Part shown: in pieces, positions 26,433-34,769 of the stretch | Layout: each line of letters starts with the position of its first letter | Position numbering within the stretch: position 1 is the stretch's first letter | From: Clavibacter zhangzhiyongii | GTDB taxonomy: Bacteria; Actinomycetota; Actinomycetes; Actinomycetales; Microbacteriaceae | Assembly (NCBI RefSeq): GCF_014775655.1 | Contig: NZ_CP061274.1 | Coordinates: 1,736,001-1,800,000, forward strand | Direction of reading: 5' to 3' | DNA: 64,000 bases | Made by a program: the position numbers and the translations under genes | Notes under the pieces: model-generated | Told to the model about the DNA's origin: nothing | Database searches by the model: none | Seen by the model: only the letters and a program-made list of their open reading frames with translations

Positions 26433-28513
26433 GGGATCCTCCGGGGGTCGTGGGTGTGCTCGTCGAGGGCGGAGAGGCGGGCGTTGTAGGCGTTGAGCTC
26501 GGCGTCGCCGTCGCGGGCGGCCGCCCGGTCGTAGCGCTTGGCGGCGCGGGTCTCGGAGGTGGACCACTGGCGCACCACCATGAGGGCGACGAGGACCACG
26601 GGCAGCTCGCCGGCACCCCAGGCGATGCCGCCGCCGGCGGCCTGGTCGGCGAGCAGCTGCGCGTCGGGCTCGAGCCCCAGCTGGTGCCACCAGTCGATGG
26701 CGAGGATCTCGGTGCCCGACATGATCGCGAGGCCGAAGAAGGCGTGGAACGCCATCGTGGCGAGCAGGAGCATCAGGCGGATCGGGTACGCCGGGCGGCG
26801 GGGTCCGGGGTCGACGCCGATGAGGACGAAGAAGAAGAGGTACCCGCTGATCAGGAAGTGGACGCTCATGATCATGTGCCCCTGGTGCGTGGAGAGGGAC
26901 CACTCGAACCAGGGCGTGTAGTAGAACGCGACGAGGCTCCCGGCGAAGACCACGGCGGCGACGACGGGATGCGTCACGAGCTGCGCGTAGCGGGAGTGGG
27001 TGCCAGCGAGTACCCATTCGCGGATGCCGCGGCTGCTGTCCTGTCGGGCGGGCAGCACCCGCAGGATCAGGAGGATCGGGGCGCCGAGCACGAGCAGCGG
27101 CGGTACGTACATCATCAGCAGCATGTGCTGGATCATGTGGGTGCTGAAGTGCACGGCCCCGTACACGCCGGGCCCGCCGCTGGTGGCGTAGACGAGCATC
27201 GCGCAGCCCAGCATCCACGGGACGGTCCGGGCCGCGGACCATGCGTCACCGCGTCGCCGCAGGCGCGCGACGCCGACGAGGTAGAGGCCGGCCATCACCG
27301 CGGCGACGCTGAGGAAGAGGAAGTCCGGGTGGAAGGCGGTGAGCATCCGCAGCGGGGTGACGGGGTCGGGGAAGGTGAAGCCGATCAGCGACGCCAGGGG
27401 GTCGACGTCCGCGATCGTCGTCTGCGGCACGGGCGGCTCGCTGCGGGACAGGGCGACGGAGATGCCCATGGCGACGGACATGACCACGACCTCCCCTACG
27501 GCCAGTCGGATGAACGCGGTTCGGCGGGTCGCGTCCCGGACGAGTCCGGGGATCACGATGCGGCGATGCGCGAACCCGGCGAGGCCCAGCGCGATCAGGA
27601 ACGCGGTCTTCACCAGCAGGAGCGCCCCGTATGCGGTGGTGACGAGGTCCAGGGGCGTCCCGATCCGCAGGGACGCGTTGACGATCCCCGACAGGGCGAC
27701 GGCGGCGAACGACCATCCGGCGAGCATCGAGTAGCGGCTGACGACGGTGGGCAGCGACGCCTTGGCGAGGCCCTGGCAGAGGATGACGGCGACCAGACCG
27801 CCGGCCCACACGGTGACGCCGATGAGGTGGATCCCGAGGCTGTTCACGGCGTTCGCGTGCTCGTAGGTGCCTGCCGCGTGCCCGGAGAGGGACAACGGCA
27901 GCAGCGAGGCGAGGGCCACGCCGGCGGCGATGCCTGTCCCGGACGTGCGCCGAGTCCAGACGCTGATGCCGAACACCACGGCCACGCACATCAGCGATGC
28001 GAGGAGCGTCTGCCCGAGCTCGAGCTGGAGGGTGAAGTATCCGAACTGTCCGCGGAAGGTGGGGGATGTCAGCGGCACCCCGATGACGTTCGCTCCTGAC
28101 AGCCCGAGCACGGCGATGCTGGCGGCCAGCCACACGGCGGCGGCGTGAGAGGCCCATCGGGTCGCCTTCCACTGCGCGAAGCTCGCCATGCCGGGGTGCT
28201 TCCGTTGTCCCGGGAGCGCGAACGCGGCCACCACGAGCAGGCCGATGGTCACCGACGCCGCTGCGTCGTGGATGACGCGCGCGGTGGGAAGCGCGTAGGT
28301 GACGAAGTCACCCGGGTAGACCAGCAGGGTCCGGGCCGTCGCGCCGGTGAGGGCGGCGGCGGCGAGCATCACGGCGACCGCGAGCGGCAGGGATGCCCAC
28401 AGCGCGACGTCCCGGGGGCGGACGCGGGGGAGGGCCAGGGTCCGCTGCTCGAAGACGGGATCGTCGGGATGGGTCCCGGGGTCGACGGAGGGCAGGGGGG
28501 AGTGCGAGGGCAC
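26429..28513 (-). CDS. fused CopD / CtaG-type copper membrane protein
   Basis: 694 residues from a GTG with AGGA upstream, about 15-16 transmembrane helices. The N-terminal half (to about 350) is a CopD copper-import domain with conserved His positions in GHAAGTYEHANAVNSLGIHLIGV. The C-terminal half (about 390-640) is a caa3_CtaG domain, with GAVHFSTHMIQHMLLMMYVPPLL and HMIMSVHFLISG as its His/Met-rich helices. The fusion is known in actinobacteria. It would bring copper through the membrane and support assembly of the oxidase copper centre together with PCuAC. The soluble tail is charged and helical. Confidence 0.93.
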   Translation of the reverse strand: MPSHSPLPSVDPGTHPDDPVFEQRTLALPRVRPRDVALWASLPLAVAVMLAAAALTGATARTLLVYPGDFVTYALPTARVIHDAAASVTIGLLVVAAFALPGQRKHPGMASFAQWKATRWASHAAAVWLAASIAVLGLSGANVIGVPLTSPTFRGQFGYFTLQLELGQTLLASLMCVAVVFGISVWTRRTSGTGIAAGVALASLLPLSLSGHAAGTYEHANAVNSLGIHLIGVTVWAGGLVAVILCQGLAKASLPTVVSRYSMLAGWSFAAVALSGIVNASLRIGTPLDLVTTAYGALLLVKTAFLIALGLAGFAHRRIVIPGLVRDATRRTAFIRLAVGEVVVMSVAMGISVALSRSEPPVPQTTIADVDPLASLIGFTFPDPVTPLRMLTAFHPDFLFLSVAAVMAGLYLVGVARLRRRGDAWSAARTVPWMLGCAMLVYATSGGPGVYGAVHFSTHMIQHMLLMMYVPPLLVLGAPILLILRVLPARQDSSRGIREWVLAGTHSRYAQLVTHPVVAAVVFAGSLVAFYYTPWFEWSLSTHQGHMIMSVHFLISGYLFFFVLIGVDPGPRRPAYPIRLMLLLATMAFHAFFGLAIMSGTEILAIDWWHQLGLEPDAQLLADQAAGGGIAWGAGELPVVLVALMVVRQWSTSETRAAKRYDRAAARDGDAELNAYNARLSALDEHTHDPRRIP

Positions 28514-28681
28514 GGAGGTACGTCCTGAGGTGGGTGCCGCGCGAGCAGCACGGAGGGCCGAGCGCGGCCGGGGCCGCGGACCGGTTCAGGCCGCGTCAGG
28601 CGACGCGGAAGTCGCACGGCGCACGCAGAGGCGCCATGCAGTCTCGGGGCGCGGGGGAGCGCTCCGGACGTGGAGGTCGGG

Positions 28682-29320
28682 TCAGGCGGTCGCCGGTGGC
28701 CCGCGATGCGGGGACGTGTCCACGCACACGCCGAGCTCGCGCATCTCCGACCGCAGGACGCGGGGGACCCGGTGTCGCAGCTCAACCCGGGGGACGATCA
28801 CGAGCGCGACGACGCGGAACACGACCGCGAGGCTCGTGCGGGCGAGGGCGAGGAGGTCCCAGAAGGCGCGCTCTCCGAACCGCAGCGCGACGATGGTGAC
28901 GACCGCGGCGAGAGCGTGGGCGACCCACATGGAGGAGCCGGTGTGCATGCCGGCCATGTCCGCCATCCCGGGAGCGGCGGAGCCGGTCGTGATCAGGTGG
29001 CCGCCGTGGCCGTGATGTCCGCCGAGGACCTGCACGGTCATCGCCGCCGGGGTGCCGACGGAGAAGAGCAGGTGCATCACCGCTTGGCTGCAGGCCACTG
29101 CCACGGACAGCCGGACAGCGGAGACGGCGCGTCCGGCAAGCAGGATGCACATGGGGACGGCGAGAGCGGCCGCGAGGACCAGCCCGACGGCGCCGGGAGC
29201 ATGCCCCCCACCGGCCATGTGGGACAGCATGGCGACCAGGATCGCGAACACTGCCGTCACGGTGCCGCGCACCACGCGCGTGCCCCGTCCGGCCGATCCC
29301 AGCGTCCCTGATTCCATCAT
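28682..29320 (-). CDS. His/Met-rich multi-pass membrane protein of the copper cluster
   Basis: 212 residues with about five hydrophobic helices. The loop around residues 98-125 holds GGHHGHGGH and GMADMAGMHTG, His- and Met-dense stretches typical of copper or other metal handling. I do not recognise a named domain. It is the first gene of the copper block, 168 bases ahead of CopD-CtaG. No Shine-Dalgarno sequence precedes the double ATG, and a TANNNT hexamer (TACGCT, minus strand 29335-29330) ends 9 bases upstream, so the transcript is probably leaderless. Confidence 0.8.
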   Translation of the reverse strand: MMESGTLGSAGRGTRVVRGTVTAVFAILVAMLSHMAGGGHAPGAVGLVLAAALAVPMCILLAGRAVSAVRLSVAVACSQAVMHLLFSVGTPAAMTVQVLGGHHGHGGHLITTGSAAPGMADMAGMHTGSSMWVAHALAAVVTIVALRFGERAFWDLLALARTSLAVVFRVVALVIVPRVELRHRVPRVLRSEMRELGVCVDTSPHRGPPATA

Positions 29321-29329
29321 CTGTAGAAC

Positions 29330-29335
29330 AGCGTA
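29330..29335 (-). promoter_or_regulatory. putative -10 hexamer of the copper block, leaderless start
   Basis: TACGCT on the minus strand fits the actinobacterial TANNNT -10 element and lies 9 bases before the ATG of the His/Met-rich membrane protein, the spacing seen for leaderless transcripts. No good -35 element was found, so the call is tentative. No CsoR-like palindrome was noticed. Confidence 0.45.
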
Positions 29336-29614
29336 GGTGCGGCAGAGCGATCGCGCACCCCTCGTGGGGCAGGGACTCTTACGGAACGGCCGTCCATCGG
29401 CGACTCGCCATCTCGTCGTGGCGCGGAGCTTCGATCACGCACGAGAGATGGTGGAGGTCTACGAGGCGTGGCTTCAGGGCAGAGCCTCGGCCGCGACACT
29501 GAAGGGTCGGGACTGCGCCTGCGTGCGCCGGTCGTTGGAACCATGCCGTCGTGTCCTGGACGGTCTCCGAGAACTGCCGTGCCCGGAGCGGACGCGCGTC
29601 TCCTACGTGCGGAG

Positions 29615-30169
29615 TCAGATGTGCGGTGGTGTCGGCGTTTCGACGTCACTGTGGTCGATGCTGCCGGCTCGGCGCTCGATGAGAAGCGTGTCACGCCAGA
29701 CACCAGCCTGAGGACCCGCGAGGGCAGCGGCGATGCGTTCCCGGCGGCCGACGACACGAAATCCGAAGCGGTCGTGCAGAGCGAGGCTTGCATGGTTCTC
29801 GGGAAAGACGACCCCTTGGATGGTCCAGATTCCCGCAGCCTCGGTGGAGGCGATGAGCGCCTCGAGCAGGGCCGAGCCGATGCCGCGTCCGGCTGCGGCG
29901 GCACCGACGTAGACGGAATGCTCGACGACGCCGGCGTAGACGGCGCGAGAGGACACGGGGGCGACAGCGGCCCAACCGAGGGCCTTTTCTGCATGGTCCA
30001 CCGCTACCAGGCGATGCTCGTGTGAACGGTGAGCGTCGAACTGCGCCCATGTGGGGGACTCGGCTTCGAACGTCGCCGCACCTGAGTCGATGCCCTCCCG
30101 GTAGATGCGCTCCACCTCCGGCCAGTCGCGTTGATGCATCTGGCGGATGGTCGGACTGATTCTGGTCAT
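29615..30169 (-). CDS. GNAT acetyltransferase, phosphinothricin N-acetyltransferase-like
   Basis: 184 residues from the ATG at 30169 (or 30172). The sequence has the GNAT acetyl-CoA loop as GRGIGSALLEALI and the overall plan of the PAT/Bar and YncA group: RIYREGIDSGAATFE near the N-terminus, VVEHSVYV before the loop and NHASLALHDRFGFRVVG after it. These enzymes acetylate amino groups of amino-acid analogues such as phosphinothricin or methionine sulfoximine. The native substrate is not known. The gene is monocistronic. Confidence 0.88.
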   Translation of the reverse strand: MTRISPTIRQMHQRDWPEVERIYREGIDSGAATFEAESPTWAQFDAHRSHEHRLVAVDHAEKALGWAAVAPVSSRAVYAGVVEHSVYVGAAAAGRGIGSALLEALIASTEAAGIWTIQGVVFPENHASLALHDRFGFRVVGRRERIAAALAGPQAGVWRDTLLIERRAGSIDHSDVETPTPPHI

Positions 30170-30288
30170 CACGGTGCCCTCGCAGATCGTCGGCGGAAGG
30201 GCATGAGCGCGGCAGCGGGCTGCGCCTGACGATCCCGTCGTCGGTCAAGGATGGCAGGGAAAACCCCCGAGACGATCGACACGACCGG

Positions 30289-30642
30289 CTAGCTGGCGTC
30301 CGTGGCGTCTCCATGCTCCGTTCGACGTGCAGGCCGCTGGGGTACCTCGATGGCGCCGCGCTCAGCACCAGGGAGAGCAGTGCGCGCCCGTTCACGTCGG
30401 ACGTTGATGAGGGTGAGCACGCCGCCGAGCAGGGGCACCAGCGCCAGCAACCGCGTGCGGAGCAGCAGCCCGCGTCCGAGGAGGGCCGTGACCGCGACCG
30501 CGAGGTAGAGGGCGCCGTGCACCGGCCCGAGGACGGCCGCGAGCCCCGGGACGTGCACCGTGACGAGGTTCCCGAACAGGGCCGCGATGCTCACGAGCTC
30601 CAGCATCGACAGGACCTCCAGGGTCCGGAGGAGAGGCCTCAT
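30289..30642 (-). CDS. small integral membrane protein (DUF3817-like)
   Basis: 117 residues from the ATG at 30642, which overlaps the stop of the gene before it (ATGA). Three hydrophobic helices span about 8-90 with a central VLGPVHGALYLAVAV, the pattern of the DUF3817 membrane family, then a basic, hydrophilic tail. It is the last gene of a four-gene minus-strand operon that starts with a DJ-1/PfpI protein. Function unknown. Confidence 0.75.
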   Translation of the reverse strand: MRPLLRTLEVLSMLELVSIAALFGNLVTVHVPGLAAVLGPVHGALYLAVAVTALLGRGLLLRTRLLALVPLLGGVLTLINVRRERARTALPGAERGAIEVPQRPARRTEHGDATDAS

Positions 30643-31163
30643 CCGTACGCCCCCGGCCGGAGGACCATCAGCACGACCACCGTCACCCACAGCAGGTTGA
30701 AGATCCCGGTCAGCGAGCGGAGGGCGCGCAGGTCGGCCGGGGCCGCCGGCCGATCCAGCGTGTCGGCCTGGAGCGGAACGATGCGGAGGGCGAGCAGGCC
30801 GCCGGCGACCGCGGTGAGGACCATCGCCGCGACGATCCAGACCTCCGTCAGCCGGCCCTGCGTCGCCGCGAGGACCAGCCCGATCACGGGCACGGCCAGG
30901 GCGGCGACGGCGTACGTGCGGGTGATCCGGTGCAATGTCGCCGCCACGGGTGCGCTCTCCCTCCGCTGCATCTGTCGCGGGAGGTATCCGCTGACGCCGC
31001 CTGTCTCGGTGCCGGCGCCGCCGCCAGCGCCGACCACGGCGCCCGCCGCTGCCGGCGCCTCCGACGGCACGACGCGGGGGAACATGCTCGTCGTCACGGC
31101 GACGGGCCCGACGAACAGGATCCCGGCCACCACGTGCGCGGCCAGGAGGATGCCCTCGATCAT
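30639..31163 (-). CDS. integral membrane protein, DUF2269-like
   Basis: 174 residues, four predicted helices (about 5-27, 88-108, 113-133 and 150-170). The first helix, AAHVVAGILFVGPVAVTTSMFP, resembles small membrane proteins of the DUF2269 group. A Gly/Ala-rich loop (35-60) is unusually long. Both ends overlap neighbours by 4 bases, so it is made together with the lipocalin-like protein before it and the DUF3817-like protein after it. No catalytic motif was seen. Confidence 0.72.
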   Translation of the reverse strand: MIEGILLAAHVVAGILFVGPVAVTTSMFPRVVPSEAPAAAGAVVGAGGGAGTETGGVSGYLPRQMQRRESAPVAATLHRITRTYAVAALAVPVIGLVLAATQGRLTEVWIVAAMVLTAVAGGLLALRIVPLQADTLDRPAAPADLRALRSLTGIFNLLWVTVVVLMVLRPGAYG

Positions 31164-31525
31164 CGGGCGACCACGCGCGTGCCGGTCACGGCGGTGCCGG
31201 GGAGCCGTCCCGCCCGTGACCGGCCCGACATCCGGTCCCCGTCCACCACGACCTCGAAGTCGAGATCGAGGCGCAGGGGCTTCGTGATGGTCTGAGACCA
31301 GGTCACCCGTAGGCCTGCGTCGGTGGCTGCCGTCCGGATGTCCCGGAGCTGCACCGTCTCCCCCTTGCCTGCGGCGGTGCCGACCACCGTCCCGGTCTCG
31401 TCACGGAACGCGAGCGTCGCGTGCATTGTGCCGACGGGCGTGCGCATCGCGAGCTCCCAGGTGCCGAGGAGGGCGCGCGTCGTGGGGTCCCCGGGCGCGG
31501 CCGCGGGGGAGCGGTCGGCGTTCAC
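31160..31525 (-). CDS. small soluble beta-rich protein, family not recognised
   Basis: 121 residues from a GTG in a GTGA overlap with the DJ-1/PfpI gene. After a short disordered N-terminus the sequence alternates short strands (LGTWELAMRTPVGTM, ATLAFRDETGTVVG, LRVTWSQTI, DLDFEVVVDGDRMSG), which resembles a small lipocalin/calycin-like or DUF-type beta barrel. No signal peptide is present. Its position in the operon suggests work on the same small molecule as the DJ-1/PfpI enzyme; that is inference. Confidence 0.72.
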   Translation of the reverse strand: MNADRSPAAAPGDPTTRALLGTWELAMRTPVGTMHATLAFRDETGTVVGTAAGKGETVQLRDIRTAATDAGLRVTWSQTITKPLRLDLDFEVVVDGDRMSGRSRAGRLPGTAVTGTRVVAR

Positions 31526-32175
31526 GCGGGCACCGCCTCGAGACCGCGCGCGGCCCACACGGTGCCGCGGCGCTCGTGTTCGAACAGCACCTCCACCGCA
31601 TGCGCGATGCGCGGGCCGAGCTCCCGCTCGAGGAGGTGCAGGGCGAGGTCGAGCCCGGAGGTGACGCCACCGGAGGTGACGAGGTCGCCGTCGTCGACCA
31701 CCCGCGCGCGGACCACCTGCGCACCCGTGGCCTCGAGCACGTCGTTCCCGAGGTGGTGCGTGACGGCGGTCCTTCCCTCGAGGAGGCCCATCATGCCGAG
31801 CGCGAGACCGCCGCCGCAGACGGTCGCGACGATCACGTCCGGGGCATCCAGCGCGCGGCGCATGAGGTGGGGGAGGGCGGTGGTGGCGAGCCCGGCGAGG
31901 ACGACGGGGATCGTCCGCACCTCGTCCGGGTCGCCCGCGACGGGGCCGGCGGCGCCGGGGAGGATCACGATGCCCGGCGACTCGGGGTCGAGCACGTGCG
32001 TCGCCGTGAGTGCGAGGCCGCGCGTGCCGCCCACCACGGGACCGGCGGAGTCCATCCCGACGAGGCGGACGTCGAGACGGCCGCCCGCCGCGTCGGATCC
32101 GGCGGCGAGCACCTCGAAGGGGGCGATGACGTCGAGCGGGTCGAACCCGTCGAACAGGATGATCTGGGCGAGCAA
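31522..32175 (-). CDS. DJ-1/PfpI family protein, isonitrile hydratase-like
   Basis: 217 residues. The class I glutamine-amidotransferase-like fold is seen in the N-terminal IILFDGFDPLDVIAPFEVL, which carries the acidic residue of the active site, and in the nucleophile elbow ATVCGGGLALG with its reactive Cys. The ITSG-type block is VTSGGVTSGLDLALHLLE. Closest in organisation to isonitrile hydratases and ThiJ/PfpI proteins. First gene of an operon reading to 30289; the opposite strand starts a GlxA-type regulator whose N-terminal domain has the same fold. Confidence 0.88.
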   Translation of the reverse strand: MLAQIILFDGFDPLDVIAPFEVLAAGSDAAGGRLDVRLVGMDSAGPVVGGTRGLALTATHVLDPESPGIVILPGAAGPVAGDPDEVRTIPVVLAGLATTALPHLMRRALDAPDVIVATVCGGGLALGMMGLLEGRTAVTHHLGNDVLEATGAQVVRARVVDDGDLVTSGGVTSGLDLALHLLERELGPRIAHAVEVLFEHERRGTVWAARGLEAVPA

Positions 32176-32287
32176 TCGTTGTCCTCTCGTTGACCCTGCC
32201 GACGCTACGGACGCCGGAACTCCGCCACGAGTGGCGGATCCGACTCCTTCCGCCGGATTCTCGCCAGGACGGCCCTATGGTCGGAGC

Positions 32288-33226
32288 ATGCATCGGATCG
32301 TCGTGCTCGCCCTGGATGGCGTCATCGCCTTCGACCTCGCCACGCCCGTCGAGGTGTTCGGACGGGCGGTCGACGACGCGGGACGGCCCCTGTACGACGT
32401 GCGCGTCGCCGGCCCCCTGGCGTCAGCGGGTTCGGGGCCCCTGCGGATCGGCATCCCGCACGGCCTCGACGCACTCGACGACGCGGACACCGTCGTCGTC
32501 CCTGGACGCTACGACCCCACGGCGCCCGCGGACGCCGCGGCCCTGGACGCCGTCCGGCGCGCGGCGGGACGCGGCGCCCGGGTCGCGTCGATCTGCGTCG
32601 GAGCGCTCGACCTCGCCGCCACGGGTCTCCTCGACGGGCTGCGCGCAACCACGCACTGGCGAGCGGCCGGCCTCCTTGCAGCCCGGCACCCCGCCGTGGA
32701 CGTGACGCCCGACGAGCTGTTCGTCGACAACGGCCAGATCCTCACCTCCGCGGGAGCGGCGGCCGGCATCGACCTGTGCCTGCACCTCATCGGCCGGGAC
32801 CACGGCGCCGCTGTCGCCGCCGACGCGGCCCGGGCCGCCGTCGTCCCGCTCACGCGGGAGGCCGGCCAGGCGCAGTACGTGAAGGACGACTCCCTGGGGG
32901 CGACGAGCCTCACGGCGGCGCTCCGCTGGATCGACGCCCACGCCGCGGAGCCGATCACCGTCGCGGACATCGCGGCAGCCGCCTCGGTCAGCACGCGGAC
33001 CCTGAACCGCCGCTTCCTCGCGGAGCTGAAGCTGCCGCCGACGCGCTGGCTGATCCGCGCGCGCGTCCGCATCGCCCAGCGGCTCCTCGAGACGACCGAC
33101 CTCGGCATCGACCAGGTCGCCCAGCGATCGGGCCTCGGCTCCGCCTCGAACCTGCGCGAGCACTTCGCCCGCGTCGTCGGGACGACGCCGGGCCGCTATC
33201 GACGAGCCCTGACGATGGCGCGATGA
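32288..33226 (+). CDS. GlxA-family transcriptional regulator (DJ-1/PfpI + AraC HTH)
   Basis: 312 residues. The N-terminal 190 residues are a DJ-1/PfpI-like domain: ALDGVIAFDLATPVEVFG, the elbow-like VASICVGALDLAATG and TSAGAAAGIDLCLHLI. The C-terminal 110 are an AraC-type double helix-turn-helix with ITVADIAAAASVSTRTLNRRF and a second ending SNLREHFARVVGTTPGRYRR. It probably senses a small molecule related to the substrate of the divergent DJ-1/PfpI enzyme and controls that operon from the 112-base shared region. A clear operator palindrome was not seen there. Confidence 0.92.
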   Translation: MHRIVVLALDGVIAFDLATPVEVFGRAVDDAGRPLYDVRVAGPLASAGSGPLRIGIPHGLDALDDADTVVVPGRYDPTAPADAAALDAVRRAAGRGARVASICVGALDLAATGLLDGLRATTHWRAAGLLAARHPAVDVTPDELFVDNGQILTSAGAAAGIDLCLHLIGRDHGAAVAADAARAAVVPLTREAGQAQYVKDDSLGATSLTAALRWIDAHAAEPITVADIAAAASVSTRTLNRRFLAELKLPPTRWLIRARVRIAQRLLETTDLGIDQVAQRSGLGSASNLREHFARVVGTTPGRYRRALTMAR

Positions 33227-33535
33227 CGCGTGAATACGGATCGGCGGCCATCTCCTGGACGTCGGCGCTGCAGGCCACTGGTGAGGGAATGTCCCGTCCA
33301 CCAAGCTCCTGTGCCGCTGGGCGGGTCGGACGGGTGGCGACGAAACGATGACACCTGGTCGCCTCGGGCCACGATGACCCTTCCGCTCCGTCGGGTTCTT
33401 CCGCCCCCGCGGGAGTGGCGAGCACTCGACAAACGAGCGGCGGTTGTCGCGGTTCGAGGCACGGTGCCGGGCGAAAGTGACAGCCAAGCGGCTCGGGCCC
33501 TAGGCTAATTTTACAACGTTGTAATCGGAGGTTCC
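33227..33535. other. 309-base promoter region of the MFS transporter
   Basis: No gene is seen. Near its right end GTGACA and TAGGCT (33501-33506), about 18 bases apart, form a plausible promoter, followed immediately by the TTACAACGTTGTAA palindrome and a GGAGG ribosome binding site. The rest is featureless. Confidence 0.5.
33511..33524. promoter_or_regulatory. perfect 14-bp palindromic operator before the MFS gene
   Basis: TTACAACGTTGTAA is a perfect palindrome with a central CG, the layout of LacI-family operators, though TetR-type proteins also use such sites. It sits between the likely -10 hexamer and the ribosome binding site, where binding would block transcription. No LacI or TetR gene lies next to it, so the regulator must be encoded elsewhere. 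Confidence 0.75.
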
Positions 33536-34750
33536 ATGTACCGGATCGACCCCTTGCGAGCACGGCGGCGTTGGCTCCTCGCCATCCTGGGCGGGTTCGC
33601 GCTGGGCGGCTTCACTCTGTCGAGCTGGGCCGCCCGGCTCCCGTCCATCCGCGCGGGGCTCGACCTGAGCGACGCGGAGCTCGGGTTCGTCCTGCTGGCG
33701 ACGACCGCGGGATCCGGCGCGGGCCTCGTCGCGTCGCGCCTGCTGCTCGGCGGAGGGGGAGCCCGGCGGTCATTGGCAGTCGCGGCCCTCGCGATGGCCG
33801 CGGGCGTCGGCATCGTGGGGGCGGGCGTGGCGGTCGAGAGCGTCCCGGTCCTCCTGGTCGGGTTCGCGATCGCGGGGGCGGGGGTCGGCGCCACCGACGT
33901 GCTCATCAACATCGACGGCGCCGTCATCGAGCGCCTGTCGCGCCGCACCCTCATGCCCCTCATGCACGCGGCCTGGCCCGCCGGCGCGGTCGTCGGGGCC
34001 GGGGTGGGCGCCGGATGCGCGGCGCTGGGGATCGCCGCCGAGGCCCAGTTGATCGCGCAGGCCGCGGTCATCGCGGTCGCCGGGCTCGCGCTGGTGCGGG
34101 CGGTGCCGGCCGGCAGCCGCGGGACCCGTCGCGCGCGGCGACGACGCGGCCAGGCGCGGGCGCGACGGGCCCCGCACGTGGACGCGCGCCTGCTGGCGAT
34201 CGGCGTCGTCATGCTCGCCGCGGAGTTCGGCGAGGGGGCCGCGAACGGCTGGATCAGCGTCGCCGTCCGCGACGCCATGGGCCGCCCGGAGGCCTTCGCG
34301 GCCGCGGCCATCGGCATCTACGCCGCGGCCCAGGTGGTGGTGAGGGTCGCCGCCGGCCCGCTGGTGGACCGGTTCGGCCGTGCCGCGATGATCCGCTGGA
34401 CCTCCGCGCTCGGCCTCGCGGGCGTCATCCTCTTCATCCTCGACCTCGGCACGGTGCCGCTCGTGATCGGCGTCGTCCTCTGGTCCGTCGGCGTCTCGAT
34501 GGGCTTCCCGCTCGGCATGTCCGCCGCGGCCGAGGGCGACGACCCGACCGCGCGCGTGACGCTCGTCGCGAGCGTCGGATACGTCGCCAGCTTCATCGGC
34601 CCGCCACTCATCGGCCTGCTGGCCCAGGGGTTCGGGCTCCTGCCCGCGCTGCGGCCGGTCGCCGTGCTGTTCCTGGTCGCGGTGCTCCTGGCCCCAGCCT
34701 TCGCGCCGCGCCGCCGCGGGACGGATCCCGTGGTCGGCGCGTCGGCCTGA
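33536..34750 (+). CDS. major facilitator superfamily transporter
   Basis: 404 residues, about twelve transmembrane helices in two halves, with GGAGG 5 bases before the ATG. The first half opens GFALGGFTLSSWAARLPSIRAGLDLSDAELGFVLL, typical of the YbjJ/FucP-like MFS group with an N-terminal arginine-containing loop. The central loop is strongly basic (RRARRRRGQARARRAPH). VDRFGRAAMIRW is the conserved motif between helices 8 and 9. Substrate unknown: sugar uptake or drug export are both possible. The palindrome upstream indicates tight control. Confidence 0.9.
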   Translation: MYRIDPLRARRRWLLAILGGFALGGFTLSSWAARLPSIRAGLDLSDAELGFVLLATTAGSGAGLVASRLLLGGGGARRSLAVAALAMAAGVGIVGAGVAVESVPVLLVGFAIAGAGVGATDVLINIDGAVIERLSRRTLMPLMHAAWPAGAVVGAGVGAGCAALGIAAEAQLIAQAAVIAVAGLALVRAVPAGSRGTRRARRRRGQARARRAPHVDARLLAIGVVMLAAEFGEGAANGWISVAVRDAMGRPEAFAAAAIGIYAAAQVVVRVAAGPLVDRFGRAAMIRWTSALGLAGVILFILDLGTVPLVIGVVLWSVGVSMGFPLGMSAAAEGDDPTARVTLVASVGYVASFIGPPLIGLLAQGFGLLPALRPVAVLFLVAVLLAPAFAPRRRGTDPVVGASA

Positions 34751-34769
34751 GGCGGCGGGCCCGTCGCGC

